Part shown: piece by piece, positions 8,271-17,409 of the stretch
How positions within the stretch are numbered: position 1 is the first letter of the stretch
Layout: each line of letters starts with the position of its first letter
From: JBDTNK01 sp039933775
GTDB lineage: Bacteria; Chloroflexota; Limnocylindria; QHBO01
Length of the DNA stretch: 61,214 bases
Reading direction: 5' to 3'
Assembly (NCBI GenBank): GCA_039933775.1
Contig: JBDTNK010000004.1
Span: forward strand, 1 to 61,214
Notes under the pieces: model-generated
Database searches by the model: none
What the model was told of the DNA's origin: nothing
What the model saw: only the letters and a program-made list of their open reading frames with translations
Position numbers and translations under genes: made by a program

Positions 8271-9343
8271 CGGTGCAGGCGGCGCACGATGCCGCGCAGC
8301 CCGGCGCGGGCCTGCCCGACCGCGGCACGCAGGCGATACAGCCGCGGGCTGATCACGATGTCCCAGGTGCCCGCCCAGCGCACCTCGCTGCCGCCGAAGC
8401 CCTTCTTGAACAGTCCGACGCCGTACCAGGGATGCTGCGCGTCGGCGCCGGATGGCGCGACGCCCCACAGGTCGTGGAGGAGAACGCCACGGTCGCGTGC
8501 GTACCGCATCATCTCCCACTGCAGGGCATACGTCGCGTAGCGCTTCGCCTCGCCGCGTTGCTCGCGCGTGGAGCCGGCGAACAGGTAGAACGACCGATCG
8601 CCCTCGATCGCGAGCATCCCCGACGCCAGCAGCTCCTCCCCGCGGCGCGCCTCGAAGATCGACGCCACGCCTCCGCCGCCAAGCGCCTGCCAGGCGAGCC
8701 GGTAGCGGCGCAGCCCGGGCATCGGGAAGCCCGCGCGTCGCTGGGTCTGGCCCACCAGCTCGTGGAGCCGATCGATGGCCGACAGGTCGCCCACGTCATC
8801 GATCCGATGCACCTCGACGCCCTCGCGATCGGCACGGCGCACCGCGTAGCGCGTGTCCTTGTCGAACGCGGCGATCAGCGTCTCGTCGTCGGCCAGCGGC
8901 ACGATCCGCGTCTGCCCGACCTGGATCGTCGCGCCCGCGCGTCGCAGGCCACGGTTCACGAATGCTGCGAGCTCCGGTGCGCGGGCCGCGAGGCGCGGCT
9001 CGAGCTTCACGGCCAGCGCGCCGTCGGCGTGCGCCGCGGCGCGCAGACCCGTCACCATCGCGCCGAGCCGCTCGCCAGCTGCTTCGTGGCCATAGTCGAG
9101 CACCGGTCCATGCGGCACGTACCACATCGAGCGCCCCAGCGGCAGGCGCCGGACCTGTGCGGCCACGATGCCGACCGTCGTGCCGTCCTGCTCCAGCACG
9201 AAGCGGCGCTGCGGCTCGCCGTCGTGGGCTGCCACGACCGCCCAGCCCCAGTCGTGCAGGAAGTCGCCGCTGTGCGTGGCGCCCAGGAACGCCTGCCACG
9301 CCGCTTGGTCGGCTGCGACCACCGGCCGGAACTGAAGGCTCAT
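8267..9343 (-). CDS. FemABX-family peptidoglycan cross-bridge aminoacyltransferase (copy 2)
   Basis: 358 residues. The ATG at 9343 overlaps the xerC stop (ATGA) and its own stop overlaps the murE start, so translation is probably coupled. Fem-like features are WYVPHGPVLD, FDKDTRYAVRRADREGV, SFYLFAGST, and the C-terminal DLWGVAPSG with FKKGFGG. These match the same positions in the copy downstream of murE, although overall similarity looks low. It probably adds an amino acid from aminoacyl-tRNA to the cell-wall precursor. Two Fem enzymes fit a multi-residue bridge built in steps, but which residue each adds cannot be read from sequence. Confidence 0.85.
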   Translation of the reverse strand: MSLQFRPVVAADQAAWQAFLGATHSGDFLHDWGWAVVAAHDGEPQRRFVLEQDGTTVGIVAAQVRRLPLGRSMWYVPHGPVLDYGHEAAGERLGAMVTGLRAAAHADGALAVKLEPRLAARAPELAAFVNRGLRRAGATIQVGQTRIVPLADDETLIAAFDKDTRYAVRRADREGVEVHRIDDVGDLSAIDRLHELVGQTQRRAGFPMPGLRRYRLAWQALGGGGVASIFEARRGEELLASGMLAIEGDRSFYLFAGSTREQRGEAKRYATYALQWEMMRYARDRGVLLHDLWGVAPSGADAQHPWYGVGLFKKGFGGSEVRWAGTWDIVISPRLYRLRAAVGQARAGLRGIVRRLHR

Positions 9344-10326
9344 GTCGCGCCGCTGCCGTCCGACACTCGGCGTGCGCGAGGATGCGCGTCCCGGTAGGCG
9401 CTGCGCAGTGCCGCGTCGGAGAGATGGGTGTAGATCTGGGTCGTGGCCAGGCTCGCGTGGCCGAGCAGCTCCTGCACCACCCGCAGGTCCGCCCCTCCTT
9501 CGAGCAGGTGCGTCGCGAACGAGTGCCGCAGGGTGTGTGGTGATGTGGTCACCGGCACGCCGGTCTCCCGCACCCAGTGCTCCACGATGAGCCGTGCCCC
9601 GCGGGCCGTCAGCGGGCCGCCACGCGCGTTGAGGAAGACGCGATCGTGCGCGACGGCGCCGGCCCGTGCGGCGAGCATCGGTCGCGCGTCACGCAGGTAC
9701 GTCGCCATCGCGGCCGCGGCGGGCTTGCCGAAGAGCAGCTCGCGCTCACGATTGCCCTTGCCGAGGACGCGCAGGCGGCGGCGTCCCAGGTCCAGGCCGG
9801 CATGCGACAGGCCGGCGAGCTCCGAGATCCGCATGCCGGTCGCGTACAGCAGCTCGAGCAGCGCATGGTCGCGCTGCGCGCGCGCGGCTGCGAGGCCGTT
9901 GCCGGCGGTCGCGCGCTGCGGCCCCTCGACGAGGCGCTCCGCCGCTTCGGCGTCGAGGACCGATGGCAGCCGGCCCGGGCGCTTCGGCGCGCGCAGCGCC
10001 GCCGTCGGGTCGCTGCGCACCGTGCCGTCGCGCACGGCGTCGCGGTAGAAGGTGCGCAGCGCCGAGAGCTTGCCGCCGACTGTCGAAGCCGACAGCGATC
10101 GATCGGCGAGCTCGCCGAGGTAGCGCATCAGGGCGCTACGCGACGGCGCCTGCCACGGGGCTCCCTGGCGTTCCATGGCGCCGAGGAACTCGGCGATGTT
10201 GCGGCGGTACTCGATGATCGTGCGCGGCGACGCGTTGCGCGCAGCCAGGTGCGCGAGGAAGCGCTCGAGCGTCGCTGCAGCGGCGGCATCCACGCGGATC
10301 GGCTCGGAGCGGCCGGGTTCAGCCAC
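9340..10326 (-). CDS. xerC: Tyrosine recombinase, XerC/XerD type
   Basis: 328 residues if started at GTG 10326, which overlaps the topA stop by eight bases. An N-terminal SAM-like core-binding domain (FLAHLAARNASPRTIIEYRRNI) is followed by the catalytic domain. The catalytic set is visible: Arg in ATGMRISEL, Lys in GKGNRE, His and Arg in HTLRHSFATHLL, His in LLGHASLATTQIYTH, and the Tyr nucleophile in IYTHLS. Xer enzymes resolve chromosome dimers at dif with FtsK. Linkage to topA and the absence of any mobile-element context point to the housekeeping role rather than to an integrase. XerC cannot be separated from XerD on this evidence. Confidence 0.9.
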   Translation of the reverse strand: MAEPGRSEPIRVDAAAAATLERFLAHLAARNASPRTIIEYRRNIAEFLGAMERQGAPWQAPSRSALMRYLGELADRSLSASTVGGKLSALRTFYRDAVRDGTVRSDPTAALRAPKRPGRLPSVLDAEAAERLVEGPQRATAGNGLAAARAQRDHALLELLYATGMRISELAGLSHAGLDLGRRRLRVLGKGNRERELLFGKPAAAAMATYLRDARPMLAARAGAVAHDRVFLNARGGPLTARGARLIVEHWVRETGVPVTTSPHTLRHSFATHLLEGGADLRVVQELLGHASLATTQIYTHLSDAALRSAYRDAHPRARRVSDGSGAT

Positions 10327-12640
10327 TCCGCGGCGTGCGGCGGGTGCTCGCGCGACGCTTGCCGGCGGCGCGGCGCGGCGTTCCGCTGCCGGCTGGGCGA
10401 CGCGATGCCGCGGCGACGACCGCAGCCTCCCCGCCCGCGGCGACCTCCGCGCCTGCGGCGGCCTCCCCGTCGGCGGGAACTTCGGTCCCGGGCCTGTGCG
10501 AGGTCGCGTAGTCACAGTCGGGGTATCGGTCGCAGGCATAGAAGGTCCGGCCTCGCCGGGTCCGCTTCGAGACGACCGTGCCCTGGTTGCACTGCGGGCA
10601 CGTGCCGAACTGCTCGGGCGGCGGCCCGTCCTTCTTGATGTAGCGGCAGTCAGGATACCGGTCGCAACCGACGAACGGTCCGAACCGGCCACGCTTGGCG
10701 GCCAGCTTGCCCTCGCCGCATTGCGGGCAGGTCTCGCCCACGCCTTCGAGCTGCGACTCATCGCCCTCCTCCCCCGGGAGCGGCTGCGTGTACTTGCACT
10801 CCGGATACCCGGCGCAGCCCAGGAACCAGCCGTTGCGGCCGAAGCGCTTGATGAGCATGTCGCCCTTATCGCCGGTGAGCGGACACGGGATGTCGGTGAC
10901 CTCGATCTGCTTCTCGATCGTGGCCTTGCCCTCGATCACCTTGGCCGCGAACGGTCCGTAGAAGTCGCGCACCATCGGGATCCACTCGTGCTCGCCGCGG
11001 GCGACGTCGTCGAGCTCGCCCTCCATCTTCGCGGTGAACTCGTAGTCAACGATGTTGGGGAAGTGCTCGACCAGCATGTCGGTCACGCGAAAGGCGGATT
11101 CCTGGGGGAAGAGGCGGCGCTCCTTGACCTCCACGTAGCCCCGGTCGCGGATGGTGGAGACGGTCGGCGCGTAGGTCGACGGGCGGCCGATGCCGTGCTC
11201 CTCGAGCTCCTTGATGAGCGATGCCTCGGTGAAGCGCGGAGGCGGCTGGGTGAAGTGCTGCTCCGACTCGAGGTCGTTGAGGCCCAGCGGCTCGCCATCG
11301 GTCAGCTCAGGCAAAATGGCGAGGCGCTCGTCTTCCTCCTCGTCGCGGCCCTCGACGTAGACCGCCTGGTAGCCGTCGAAGATCCGCTTGCTGGCTCCCA
11401 CGTGCAGCGTGTAGCGCCCGGCTTCGACGTCCACGCCGACCTGGTCGAAGCGCGCCGGCGCCATCTGGCTGGCAACGGCACGCTGCCAGATGAGCTCGTA
11501 CAGGCGGTACTCCTCCGGCTTGAGATGGCCCTGCACCGATGCCGGCGTGCGGCTGAAGCTGCTGGGCCGGATTGCCTCGTGCGCCTCCTGGGCGCCCTTG
11601 CTCCGAGCCCGATACGTGTTCGGGCGCGACGGCACGAAGTCCGCGCCGTAGCGCTGGCCGATGAGCTCGCGCGCCTCGGCCACCGCGCTGGCTGCGATCG
11701 CCACCGAATCGGTTCGCATATAGGTGATGAGTCCCGCCTGCCCGTCCGAGAGGCGGACACCCTCGTAGAGGCGCTGCGCCACGCTCATGGTGCGCTTGGC
11801 GCTGAAGCTCAGCTTGCGCGAGGCCTCCTGCTGCAGCGTGCTCGTCGTGAACGGTGGCGACGCGCTGCGCTTGCGCTCGCTGCGCGTGACGCTCGCCACG
11901 CGGTACGCGGCTGCGCGGAGCGCTGCCTCGTGCTCCTCGGCCTGCTGCTGGGAGCTGACGACGGCCTTTTCGCCGTCGATCCTGGTGAGCTGCGCGACGA
12001 ACGTTGCGCCGCCGCTTTGGCGCTGCAACGTGGCGGCGATGCTCCAGTACTCCTCCGCCACGAACGCGCTGATCTGGCGCTCGCGGTCGACCACGAGCCG
12101 CACGGCGACGCTCTGCACGCGCCCCGCGGTGAGGCCGCGCCGAATCTTGCTCGCCACGAGCGGGCTCAGCTTGTAGCCGACCAGGCGGTCGATGACGCGG
12201 CGTGCCTGCTGGGCGTTGATGAGATCGAGGTTGAGCGCCCGCGGATGCTCGAATGCGGCATCGATCGCCGACTTCGTGATCTCGCTGAAGGTCACGCGCC
12301 GAATCCGCTCGTCGGACAGGCCCGCGTGCTGCGCGATGTGCCATGCGATCGCCTCGCCCTCGCGGTCGAGGTCCGTCGCCAGCCAGACGTGATCGGCCTT
12401 GCGAGCCAGCTCGGTCAGGCGATCAAGCTCCTTGCGCCGGTCGGTGAGCGGCACGTACTCCACGGCAAAGTCGCCCTCGACGTCCACGCCGAGACGCCGC
12501 TTCGGGAGATCACGGACGTGACCGAAGGACGCAACGACCTGGTAGCCGGGGCCGAGATAGCGTTCGATGGTGCGGGCTTTCGCCGGTGACTCGACGATGA
12601 CGAGATCGTTGGCAGGCCGCTTCGGGGTGGGTGTCGACAT
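10319..12640 (-). CDS. topA: DNA topoisomerase I
   Basis: 773 residues from ATG 12640. It begins with the TOPRIM domain (LVIVESPAKARTIERYLG, then TDLDREGEAIAWHI), followed by the type IA core with RVQSVAVRLVVDRE and the active-site Tyr in GLITYMRTDS. The C-terminus holds three zinc-ribbon modules (CAGYPEC, CDRYPDC, CDRYPDC), and the protein ends in a basic Ala/Arg-rich tail. It relaxes negative supercoils. The first zinc module starts with CPLTG rather than CxxC, so one ligand appears missing. A TACACT hexamer ends 10 bases upstream of the ATG and no Shine-Dalgarno is seen. It is the first gene of the topA-xerC-femX-murE-femX run. Confidence 0.96.
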   Translation of the reverse strand: MSTPTPKRPANDLVIVESPAKARTIERYLGPGYQVVASFGHVRDLPKRRLGVDVEGDFAVEYVPLTDRRKELDRLTELARKADHVWLATDLDREGEAIAWHIAQHAGLSDERIRRVTFSEITKSAIDAAFEHPRALNLDLINAQQARRVIDRLVGYKLSPLVASKIRRGLTAGRVQSVAVRLVVDRERQISAFVAEEYWSIAATLQRQSGGATFVAQLTRIDGEKAVVSSQQQAEEHEAALRAAAYRVASVTRSERKRSASPPFTTSTLQQEASRKLSFSAKRTMSVAQRLYEGVRLSDGQAGLITYMRTDSVAIAASAVAEARELIGQRYGADFVPSRPNTYRARSKGAQEAHEAIRPSSFSRTPASVQGHLKPEEYRLYELIWQRAVASQMAPARFDQVGVDVEAGRYTLHVGASKRIFDGYQAVYVEGRDEEEDERLAILPELTDGEPLGLNDLESEQHFTQPPPRFTEASLIKELEEHGIGRPSTYAPTVSTIRDRGYVEVKERRLFPQESAFRVTDMLVEHFPNIVDYEFTAKMEGELDDVARGEHEWIPMVRDFYGPFAAKVIEGKATIEKQIEVTDIPCPLTGDKGDMLIKRFGRNGWFLGCAGYPECKYTQPLPGEEGDESQLEGVGETCPQCGEGKLAAKRGRFGPFVGCDRYPDCRYIKKDGPPPEQFGTCPQCNQGTVVSKRTRRGRTFYACDRYPDCDYATSHRPGTEVPADGEAAAGAEVAAGGEAAVVAAASRRPAGSGTPRRAAGKRRASTRRTPRSG

Positions 12641-12676
12641 CGGGGACGGAGTGTAGCACCGGCCTCGCAACCGGCC

Positions 12677-12693
12677 CTTATCGCGCCATTAGC
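12677..12693. repeat. Intergenic 17-base motif, copy 1
   Basis: CTTATCGCGCCATTAGC lies upstream of topA. A 15/17 match occurs at 17410-17426 upstream of comM. Both copies are intergenic and have the same orientation relative to the downstream minus-strand gene, so the pair may be a regulator site or part of a promoter. Confidence 0.35.
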
Positions 12694-12701
12694 TCCTGAG
12701 A

Positions 12702-12731
12702 CGACCATGCCGCCCTAGGGCGGCATGGTCG
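12702..12731. terminator. Perfect 30-base palindrome, probable terminator hairpin
   Basis: The 30 bases 12702-12731 equal their own reverse complement (centre CTAG, arms CGACCATGCCGCC and its complement). As RNA this gives a 13-bp stem with a four-base loop, 26 bases past the stop of the Ig-like/CAP gene and before the topA promoter. No U-tract follows on either strand, so termination without Rho is not certain. Confidence 0.6.
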
Positions 12732-12756
12732 AGAGTGGTCGCGGTTGCGGTTCGCG

Positions 12757-14454
12757 TCAGCCGACGAAATCCCAGGTGATGATGACCGTGGCACCGGCCT
12801 GGGCAATTCCCACCCCCATCCGCGAGAAGCTGGGGCTGAGAATGTTGCCGATGTGGTTCCACTGCCCCGGATACGGCTCGGCCATGAACTGCGCGTGGCA
12901 CCAGTTGAGCGTGTCGACGACGCTCATGCCGTTGTAGTAGCACTGGTTCTCGCCCGATGCGCCGAAGCTCACACCGCCGGCTGCCAGCCGCTGCTCCCGC
13001 GTCCGGCCATCCAGCGAGGTATGGCTGAAGTAGCCGTTCGCGGCCTGGTCGGCGGCATGCGCCTGCGCGACCGCCGAGACCGCCCCGTCGAGGGCCAGAG
13101 CGCCAAATCCATACGCAGCACGCGCCGCGTTGACCTGGTTGAGCGCGTACTGCACCGCGTCGCCGCTCGGCGCGGCCACCGGAACCGCCGGACGCGGTGC
13201 CGCCGGCGCCACCGGGGCAGCGCGCTGGGTGACCGCGACATCGACCGGCGCGGCGGGGACCGAGGTGAACTTGTACGAGGTCTCAACCGCGTTGCCGTCG
13301 GAATCGAGCGCACCGCTGCCGAGCTCCAGCTCGAACTGGCGTCCCGGCGGGAAGTCGGCATCACCGATGAAGGTGAGCTGCGTGCCCTCGTCGTTCCAGC
13401 TCAGGTTTCCGCCCACGAGGCCAACCGCCGATCGATCCCAGAGCGCGAAGGCACGGTCGACCGAATCGGTGTTCATGGGTGCGCTGAACCACAGCTGCAG
13501 AACGTTGCCGCTCACGTCGGCCTGGTCCGCCGCCGGGACGCTCCGCACGACCTGCGCGCCCACGCGCGTTGTGAAGCTGAACACCGGGTCTCCGCCGACG
13601 CGGTTGCCGAGTGCATCGCGGGCCTCCGCCACGCTGACCGAGTAGCGCGCATCGGCCTCGAAGGCGGTCTCCGGCGTGAAGGTGACCTGGTTGCCGTTCC
13701 ACGAGAAGGATCCATCGACGCTGGGCGTTATGGCGAAATGCTCCTCGACATCGGCCTGGTCCATCGGGACGCTGAACCCGAGCGTGACCGCGGTACGCCG
13801 GCTGACCCCCGCCTTCGTGTTGGGAGGAGGTGCCAGGGCGGCAGCCGCCTCATCGGCTCGAGAGCCGGCCTCGAGCAGCGCCTTGGGTTGCTTGTCAAAA
13901 GCATCAGCGGCCGGGGCGTTCACCGTTACCTGGAAGCCAGCGACAATCGGCGCGGTCTGCGTCGTGAAGCTGTAGCGCGTGGTCTTGCCGAGTGGCAGTC
14001 CAGACGCCGTGGCCGCGGCCCCCGGGACAAGCACCAGGTAGCGCTCGTCGGTGGACCAGCGTCGGCTGGGCGTCAGCTCGACGCTCCTGCCGTCCGCGCT
14101 CCACGTCGTGGCGAACGGGGTTTCGGGCAGCACCCGCAGGCCGGCGTCGACCGACGCGGGGTTCATGGGCGTGTTGAAATTTATGCGGATGGCATCGTTG
14201 GAGGGAATCGCCATGCCGACGTTCGCGGGAAGCAGCGACGCAGGCGCAACCTCCGGCATGGGCCGGCTGGCCTGGCTGACCGCCTGCTGCGAAAGGCCAA
14301 GGACGATGGCCAGTGCGAGCGCCACGACCGAGGTACGGGTCACGGCGCTGTGTCGGCGGATCAGGGTGGGCAGCGATTCGAATCGGGCGGACAGAGCCGC
14401 GCTCGCACTTCGGATCGAACGCAATAGACACAAGCTCCTGTTGGGGGTTTTCAT
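12757..14454 (-). CDS. Exported protein with three Ig-like (Big_5) repeats and a C-terminal CAP/SCP domain
   Basis: 565 residues from ATG 14454. A basic N-terminus and a hydrophobic stretch ending near SQQAVSQA look like a long signal peptide or anchor. Three bacterial Ig-like repeats follow, each marked by an F-N/S-x-P-M core (FNTPMNPASV, FSVPMDQADV, FSAPMNTDSV), as in Big_5 domains. After a Pro/Ala-rich linker comes a CAP domain (NQVNAARAAYGFGAL, YFSHTSLDGRT, GENQ, FMAEPYPGQWNHIGN). CAP domains in bacteria are usually extracellular and of uncertain activity. A strong promoter precedes it and a perfect hairpin follows it, so it is a single-gene unit. A wall-associated surface protein is the likely role. 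Confidence 0.85.
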   Translation of the reverse strand: MKTPNRSLCLLRSIRSASAALSARFESLPTLIRRHSAVTRTSVVALALAIVLGLSQQAVSQASRPMPEVAPASLLPANVGMAIPSNDAIRINFNTPMNPASVDAGLRVLPETPFATTWSADGRSVELTPSRRWSTDERYLVLVPGAAATASGLPLGKTTRYSFTTQTAPIVAGFQVTVNAPAADAFDKQPKALLEAGSRADEAAAALAPPPNTKAGVSRRTAVTLGFSVPMDQADVEEHFAITPSVDGSFSWNGNQVTFTPETAFEADARYSVSVAEARDALGNRVGGDPVFSFTTRVGAQVVRSVPAADQADVSGNVLQLWFSAPMNTDSVDRAFALWDRSAVGLVGGNLSWNDEGTQLTFIGDADFPPGRQFELELGSGALDSDGNAVETSYKFTSVPAAPVDVAVTQRAAPVAPAAPRPAVPVAAPSGDAVQYALNQVNAARAAYGFGALALDGAVSAVAQAHAADQAANGYFSHTSLDGRTREQRLAAGGVSFGASGENQCYYNGMSVVDTLNWCHAQFMAEPYPGQWNHIGNILSPSFSRMGVGIAQAGATVIITWDFVG

Positions 14455-14493
14455 CCGCGAGCACGTGCGGATTGACCCCTCTGGGTCTGCGGA

Positions 14494-14522
14494 AGTATAG
14501 CCCGATCGTCCCGGTGTGTCAG
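14494..14522 (-). promoter_or_regulatory. Sigma-70-like promoter of the Ig-like/CAP gene
   Basis: On the minus strand, CTGACA (14522-14517), a 17-base spacer and TATACT (14499-14494). The -10 lies about 40 bases before the ATG at 14454, and the -35 overlaps the dprA stop codon. Confidence 0.7.
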
Positions 14523-15799
14523 GCTGGCGCGTCGCTCGCCGAGGGTGCATCTGCCTTCACCGCCTCTCGATCGATGCGTCGCGCGACCACCGTCGGATGG
14601 AATGTCACGCCGCCATACGAGGTCACGAGGCCTCGTGCCTCGAGCAGCGTCAACGTGCTGGCGACCGCTCCGGGAGCAAGCCTGGTGGGCTCGAGCAGCT
14701 CCTCGATCGAGGCGCTGCGACGCAGCAGCGTCTGGAGCACGAGCCCCTCGCTCTCTGACAGCGACGCCACGCTGATCGGGCCGCTCGGGCGGTGGACGCC
14801 AACCTGGTGCAGGAGCGCCGCGGGTGACGTGATGAGGTCCGCCTGACGATCGGCGATCAGTCGATTCGGTCCTTCGGAATTCGACGCGCCCATGGGTCCC
14901 GGCACCGCGTACAGGACGCGCCCGTAGTCGATGGCGGCCTGCGCTGTGAGCAGCGCCCCCGATCGATTCGGCGCCTCGACCACGACGACGGCCGACGCGA
15001 GCCCGGCAATGATCCGGTTGCGGCGTGCGAAATCGGGCCTGCCGATGGACTGACCGGGACCGATCTCGGTCACCAGGGCGCCGCCGGTCGCCACCAGCCG
15101 CCGAGCGAGCTCGCGATGGCGAGGCGGATAAATCCGCCCCAGGGGTGACGGCAGCACCGCGATGCTGCGCCCACCCGCGTCGAGGGCGGCGCGATGCGCC
15201 TCGCCGTCGATCCCCAACGCCAGGCCAGAGACCACGACCGCGCCAGCCCGGCCGAGCTCGTCGGCGAGATGCGCCGCGGCGGCCCGCCCGTAGCCGCTCG
15301 CTCGTCGCGTGCCCACGATCGCGACGCAGGTCGCATCGAATGCCTCCAGGTCGCCTGCCGCGTAGAGCACCGCCGGACGAGGATCGACGTCGGTCAGCGC
15401 CCGCGGGTAGCTGTTGTCGAGCGCTGTCAGGATCACGCCGCCAACGCCCATGGTCATGCGCGAGACGCGGCGCGCGACCGTCTCGGCGCCGTCCCGCAGC
15501 AGCCGACGCAGCACCGCCGCGGTGTCGGGCGCCTGGCGCGCCATCAGCGGCAGCAGTCGCTCCCCCGCCTCCCACGCGCCCCGGGCGCTGCCGAACGCAT
15601 GGAGCAACCGTGCAAACGTCACGGGGCCCATCCCCGGCAGCGTCTGCAGGGCGATCCAGTACGCGCGCTCGGCACCGACGTCGAGCGCGGCGAGGTCGAG
15701 CGTTCGCCAGTCGCCGCGCGCGTGGTGCTGCCCCTCGCTCGCAGCACGTTCATCGCGCGGATCCCCGCCGAGCGGGCCGGCGTCGCTGACACCGATCAC
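14519..15799 (-). CDS. dprA: DNA-processing protein DprA
   Basis: 426 residues from GTG 15799, which overlaps the comM stop (GTGA). An N-terminal SAM/helix-hairpin-helix region (LPGMGPVTFARLLHAFG) precedes the Rossmann core with VAIVGTRRASGYG, SGLALGIDGEAHRAAL, LPSPLGRIYPPRH, PDFARRNRIIAGLASAVVVVEAP and the final YAVPGP. A C-terminal winged helix (residues 340-410, around ASIEELLEPTRLAPGAV) completes the family layout. DprA protects incoming single-stranded DNA and loads RecA during natural transformation. Its pairing with comM, which extends heteroduplex in transformation, suggests retained competence, although no ComEC or ComEA is in view. Confidence 0.94.
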   Translation of the reverse strand: MIGVSDAGPLGGDPRDERAASEGQHHARGDWRTLDLAALDVGAERAYWIALQTLPGMGPVTFARLLHAFGSARGAWEAGERLLPLMARQAPDTAAVLRRLLRDGAETVARRVSRMTMGVGGVILTALDNSYPRALTDVDPRPAVLYAAGDLEAFDATCVAIVGTRRASGYGRAAAAHLADELGRAGAVVVSGLALGIDGEAHRAALDAGGRSIAVLPSPLGRIYPPRHRELARRLVATGGALVTEIGPGQSIGRPDFARRNRIIAGLASAVVVVEAPNRSGALLTAQAAIDYGRVLYAVPGPMGASNSEGPNRLIADRQADLITSPAALLHQVGVHRPSGPISVASLSESEGLVLQTLLRRSASIEELLEPTRLAPGAVASTLTLLEARGLVTSYGGVTFHPTVVARRIDREAVKADAPSASDAPA

Positions 15800-17295
15800 G
15801 GCGCCACCTTGGCGGGCCGATAGGTGAGCGCCTCCTGGACATGCCGCGCCGCGATCCGATCCACACCCTCCAGATCCGCCGCGGTGCGGGCGACGCGCAA
15901 CGCGAGCACCAGTCGCCGGCGCGAAACGCCGAGCTGCCGCCCGAATGTCTCCAGGCGCGCCGCCACGCCGGCCTCGGTGCCGCTGGCAAGCAGCTCGCTC
16001 ATCGACAGCTCGGCGTTCGGGCGCCCGGCACGCCACGCCTGGCGCTCGACCGCCACACAGACCCGCGCCGCGACGGATCGCGTTGGCTCGCTGCCGGTTC
16101 GGCGCGCGCCGAATCCCGCCTCGCCCAGCGTCACGAACAGGTCGATGCGATCCCGTAGCGGGCCGCTCAGGCGGGCCGCGTAGCGCCGTGCCGCCCCATC
16201 CTCGCAGCTGCAGTTCCCACCGTCCGCGTTCCGCCAGCCACACGGACAGGGGTTGTATGCAGCGAGCAGCTGGAACCTCGCGGGCAGGCGCAACGCGCCC
16301 TCGGCGCGCGCGATCGTGACGCTTCCCAGCTCGAGCGGCTGGCGGAGCGCCTCGAGCGCATCCGCGCGGAACTGGAGGAGCTCGTCGAGCAGCAGGACTC
16401 CACGGTGCGCGAGGCTCGCCTCACCGGGGCGGACCTGCGCGCCACCGCCGACCAGGCCCTGCGTCGAGACCGTATGGTGCGGCGCCCGGACCGGCCGCGC
16501 CGCGGTCACCGGCGTGCGACGGTCGAGCAGACCGGCAACCGAGTAGATCCGGCTGACCTCGATCGCCTCGTCGTCACCCAGTGGCGAGAGCAGGCCAAGC
16601 GCCGCCCGCAGCAGCAGCGTCTTCCCCACCCCCGGCGGCCCGCACAGCGCCAGCGCATGCCGTCCCGCCATGGCCAGCTCAACCGCGCGCCGCGCCGATG
16701 ACTGGCCGATCACCTCCTCGAGATCCGGGATCTCGCCAGCGGGCGCCGAGACCGCGCTGCGTGCGGGTTGCTGCGCCGCGAGGCTGCGCACACCGGCGAG
16801 GTGCGCGACCGCGTCCCCCAGCGTGGCGGCGGGACGCACGGTCACGCCGTGCACGACCGCGGCCTCGCCGCCATTGGCAAGCGGCACGATTGCCTCCCGG
16901 ATGCCAGCCCCACGCGCCGCATCGACGAGGGCGATGACGCCGGCGATCGGTTGCAGCTGTCCATCAAGCGCCAGCTCGCCAAGCAGCAGGACGTCCTCGT
17001 GCTGGACCTTCAGCTGCCCGGAGGCTGCCAGGATTCCGATGCCGATGGCGAGATCGTGCGCGGTCCCCTCCTTCTTGAGGTCTGCCGGCGCCAGGTTCAC
17101 CGTCATGCGGCGCGCCGGCAGCTCGAACCCGCCGTTGCGCAGGGCGCTGCGCACCCGCTCGCGAGCCTCGAGCACGGCACTCCCCGCCAGCCCCACGATC
17201 GTGAGCCCCGGCAGCCCAAAGGCCACGTCGACCTCGACGCGCACCAGCACGCCGTCGATCCCCAGGATCGAGGCACTGAGCATGCGTGCCAGCAC
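15796..17295 (-). CDS. comM: ComM/YifB-type Mg-chelatase-like AAA ATPase
   Basis: 499 residues, the usual size. It starts MLARMLSASILGIDG and has an N-terminal Lon-protease-like ChlI domain (VNLAPADLKKEGTAHDLAIG). The AAA core follows with Walker A GPPGVGKT, Walker B LLLDELLQF, and the cysteine-bearing insert NPCPCGWRN. The C-terminal domain ends with RVARTAADLEGVDRIA. ComM is a hexameric helicase that promotes branch migration when transforming DNA integrates. The gene overlaps dprA by four bases. GAGG lies about 13 bases before the ATG. Confidence 0.95.
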   Translation of the reverse strand: MLARMLSASILGIDGVLVRVEVDVAFGLPGLTIVGLAGSAVLEARERVRSALRNGGFELPARRMTVNLAPADLKKEGTAHDLAIGIGILAASGQLKVQHEDVLLLGELALDGQLQPIAGVIALVDAARGAGIREAIVPLANGGEAAVVHGVTVRPAATLGDAVAHLAGVRSLAAQQPARSAVSAPAGEIPDLEEVIGQSSARRAVELAMAGRHALALCGPPGVGKTLLLRAALGLLSPLGDDEAIEVSRIYSVAGLLDRRTPVTAARPVRAPHHTVSTQGLVGGGAQVRPGEASLAHRGVLLLDELLQFRADALEALRQPLELGSVTIARAEGALRLPARFQLLAAYNPCPCGWRNADGGNCSCEDGAARRYAARLSGPLRDRIDLFVTLGEAGFGARRTGSEPTRSVAARVCVAVERQAWRAGRPNAELSMSELLASGTEAGVAARLETFGRQLGVSRRRLVLALRVARTAADLEGVDRIAARHVQEALTYRPAKVAP

Positions 17296-17409
17296 GGCGT
17301 CTCCTCGTGGGAGGCGCAGCAGCTGACGATCTGAGCAGGTGCCGGCCGCCCGCCTGCTCGCCTCCCAACTACCAGCGGCGACCGGCGTTGCGCAGGCTAA
17401 CGAGCAGCG

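Noticed and set aside
9340..10326. Integrase of a mobile element
   Set aside because: It overlaps topA and a Fem gene in a housekeeping operon, with no attachment site or tRNA end, so XerC/D is the better call.
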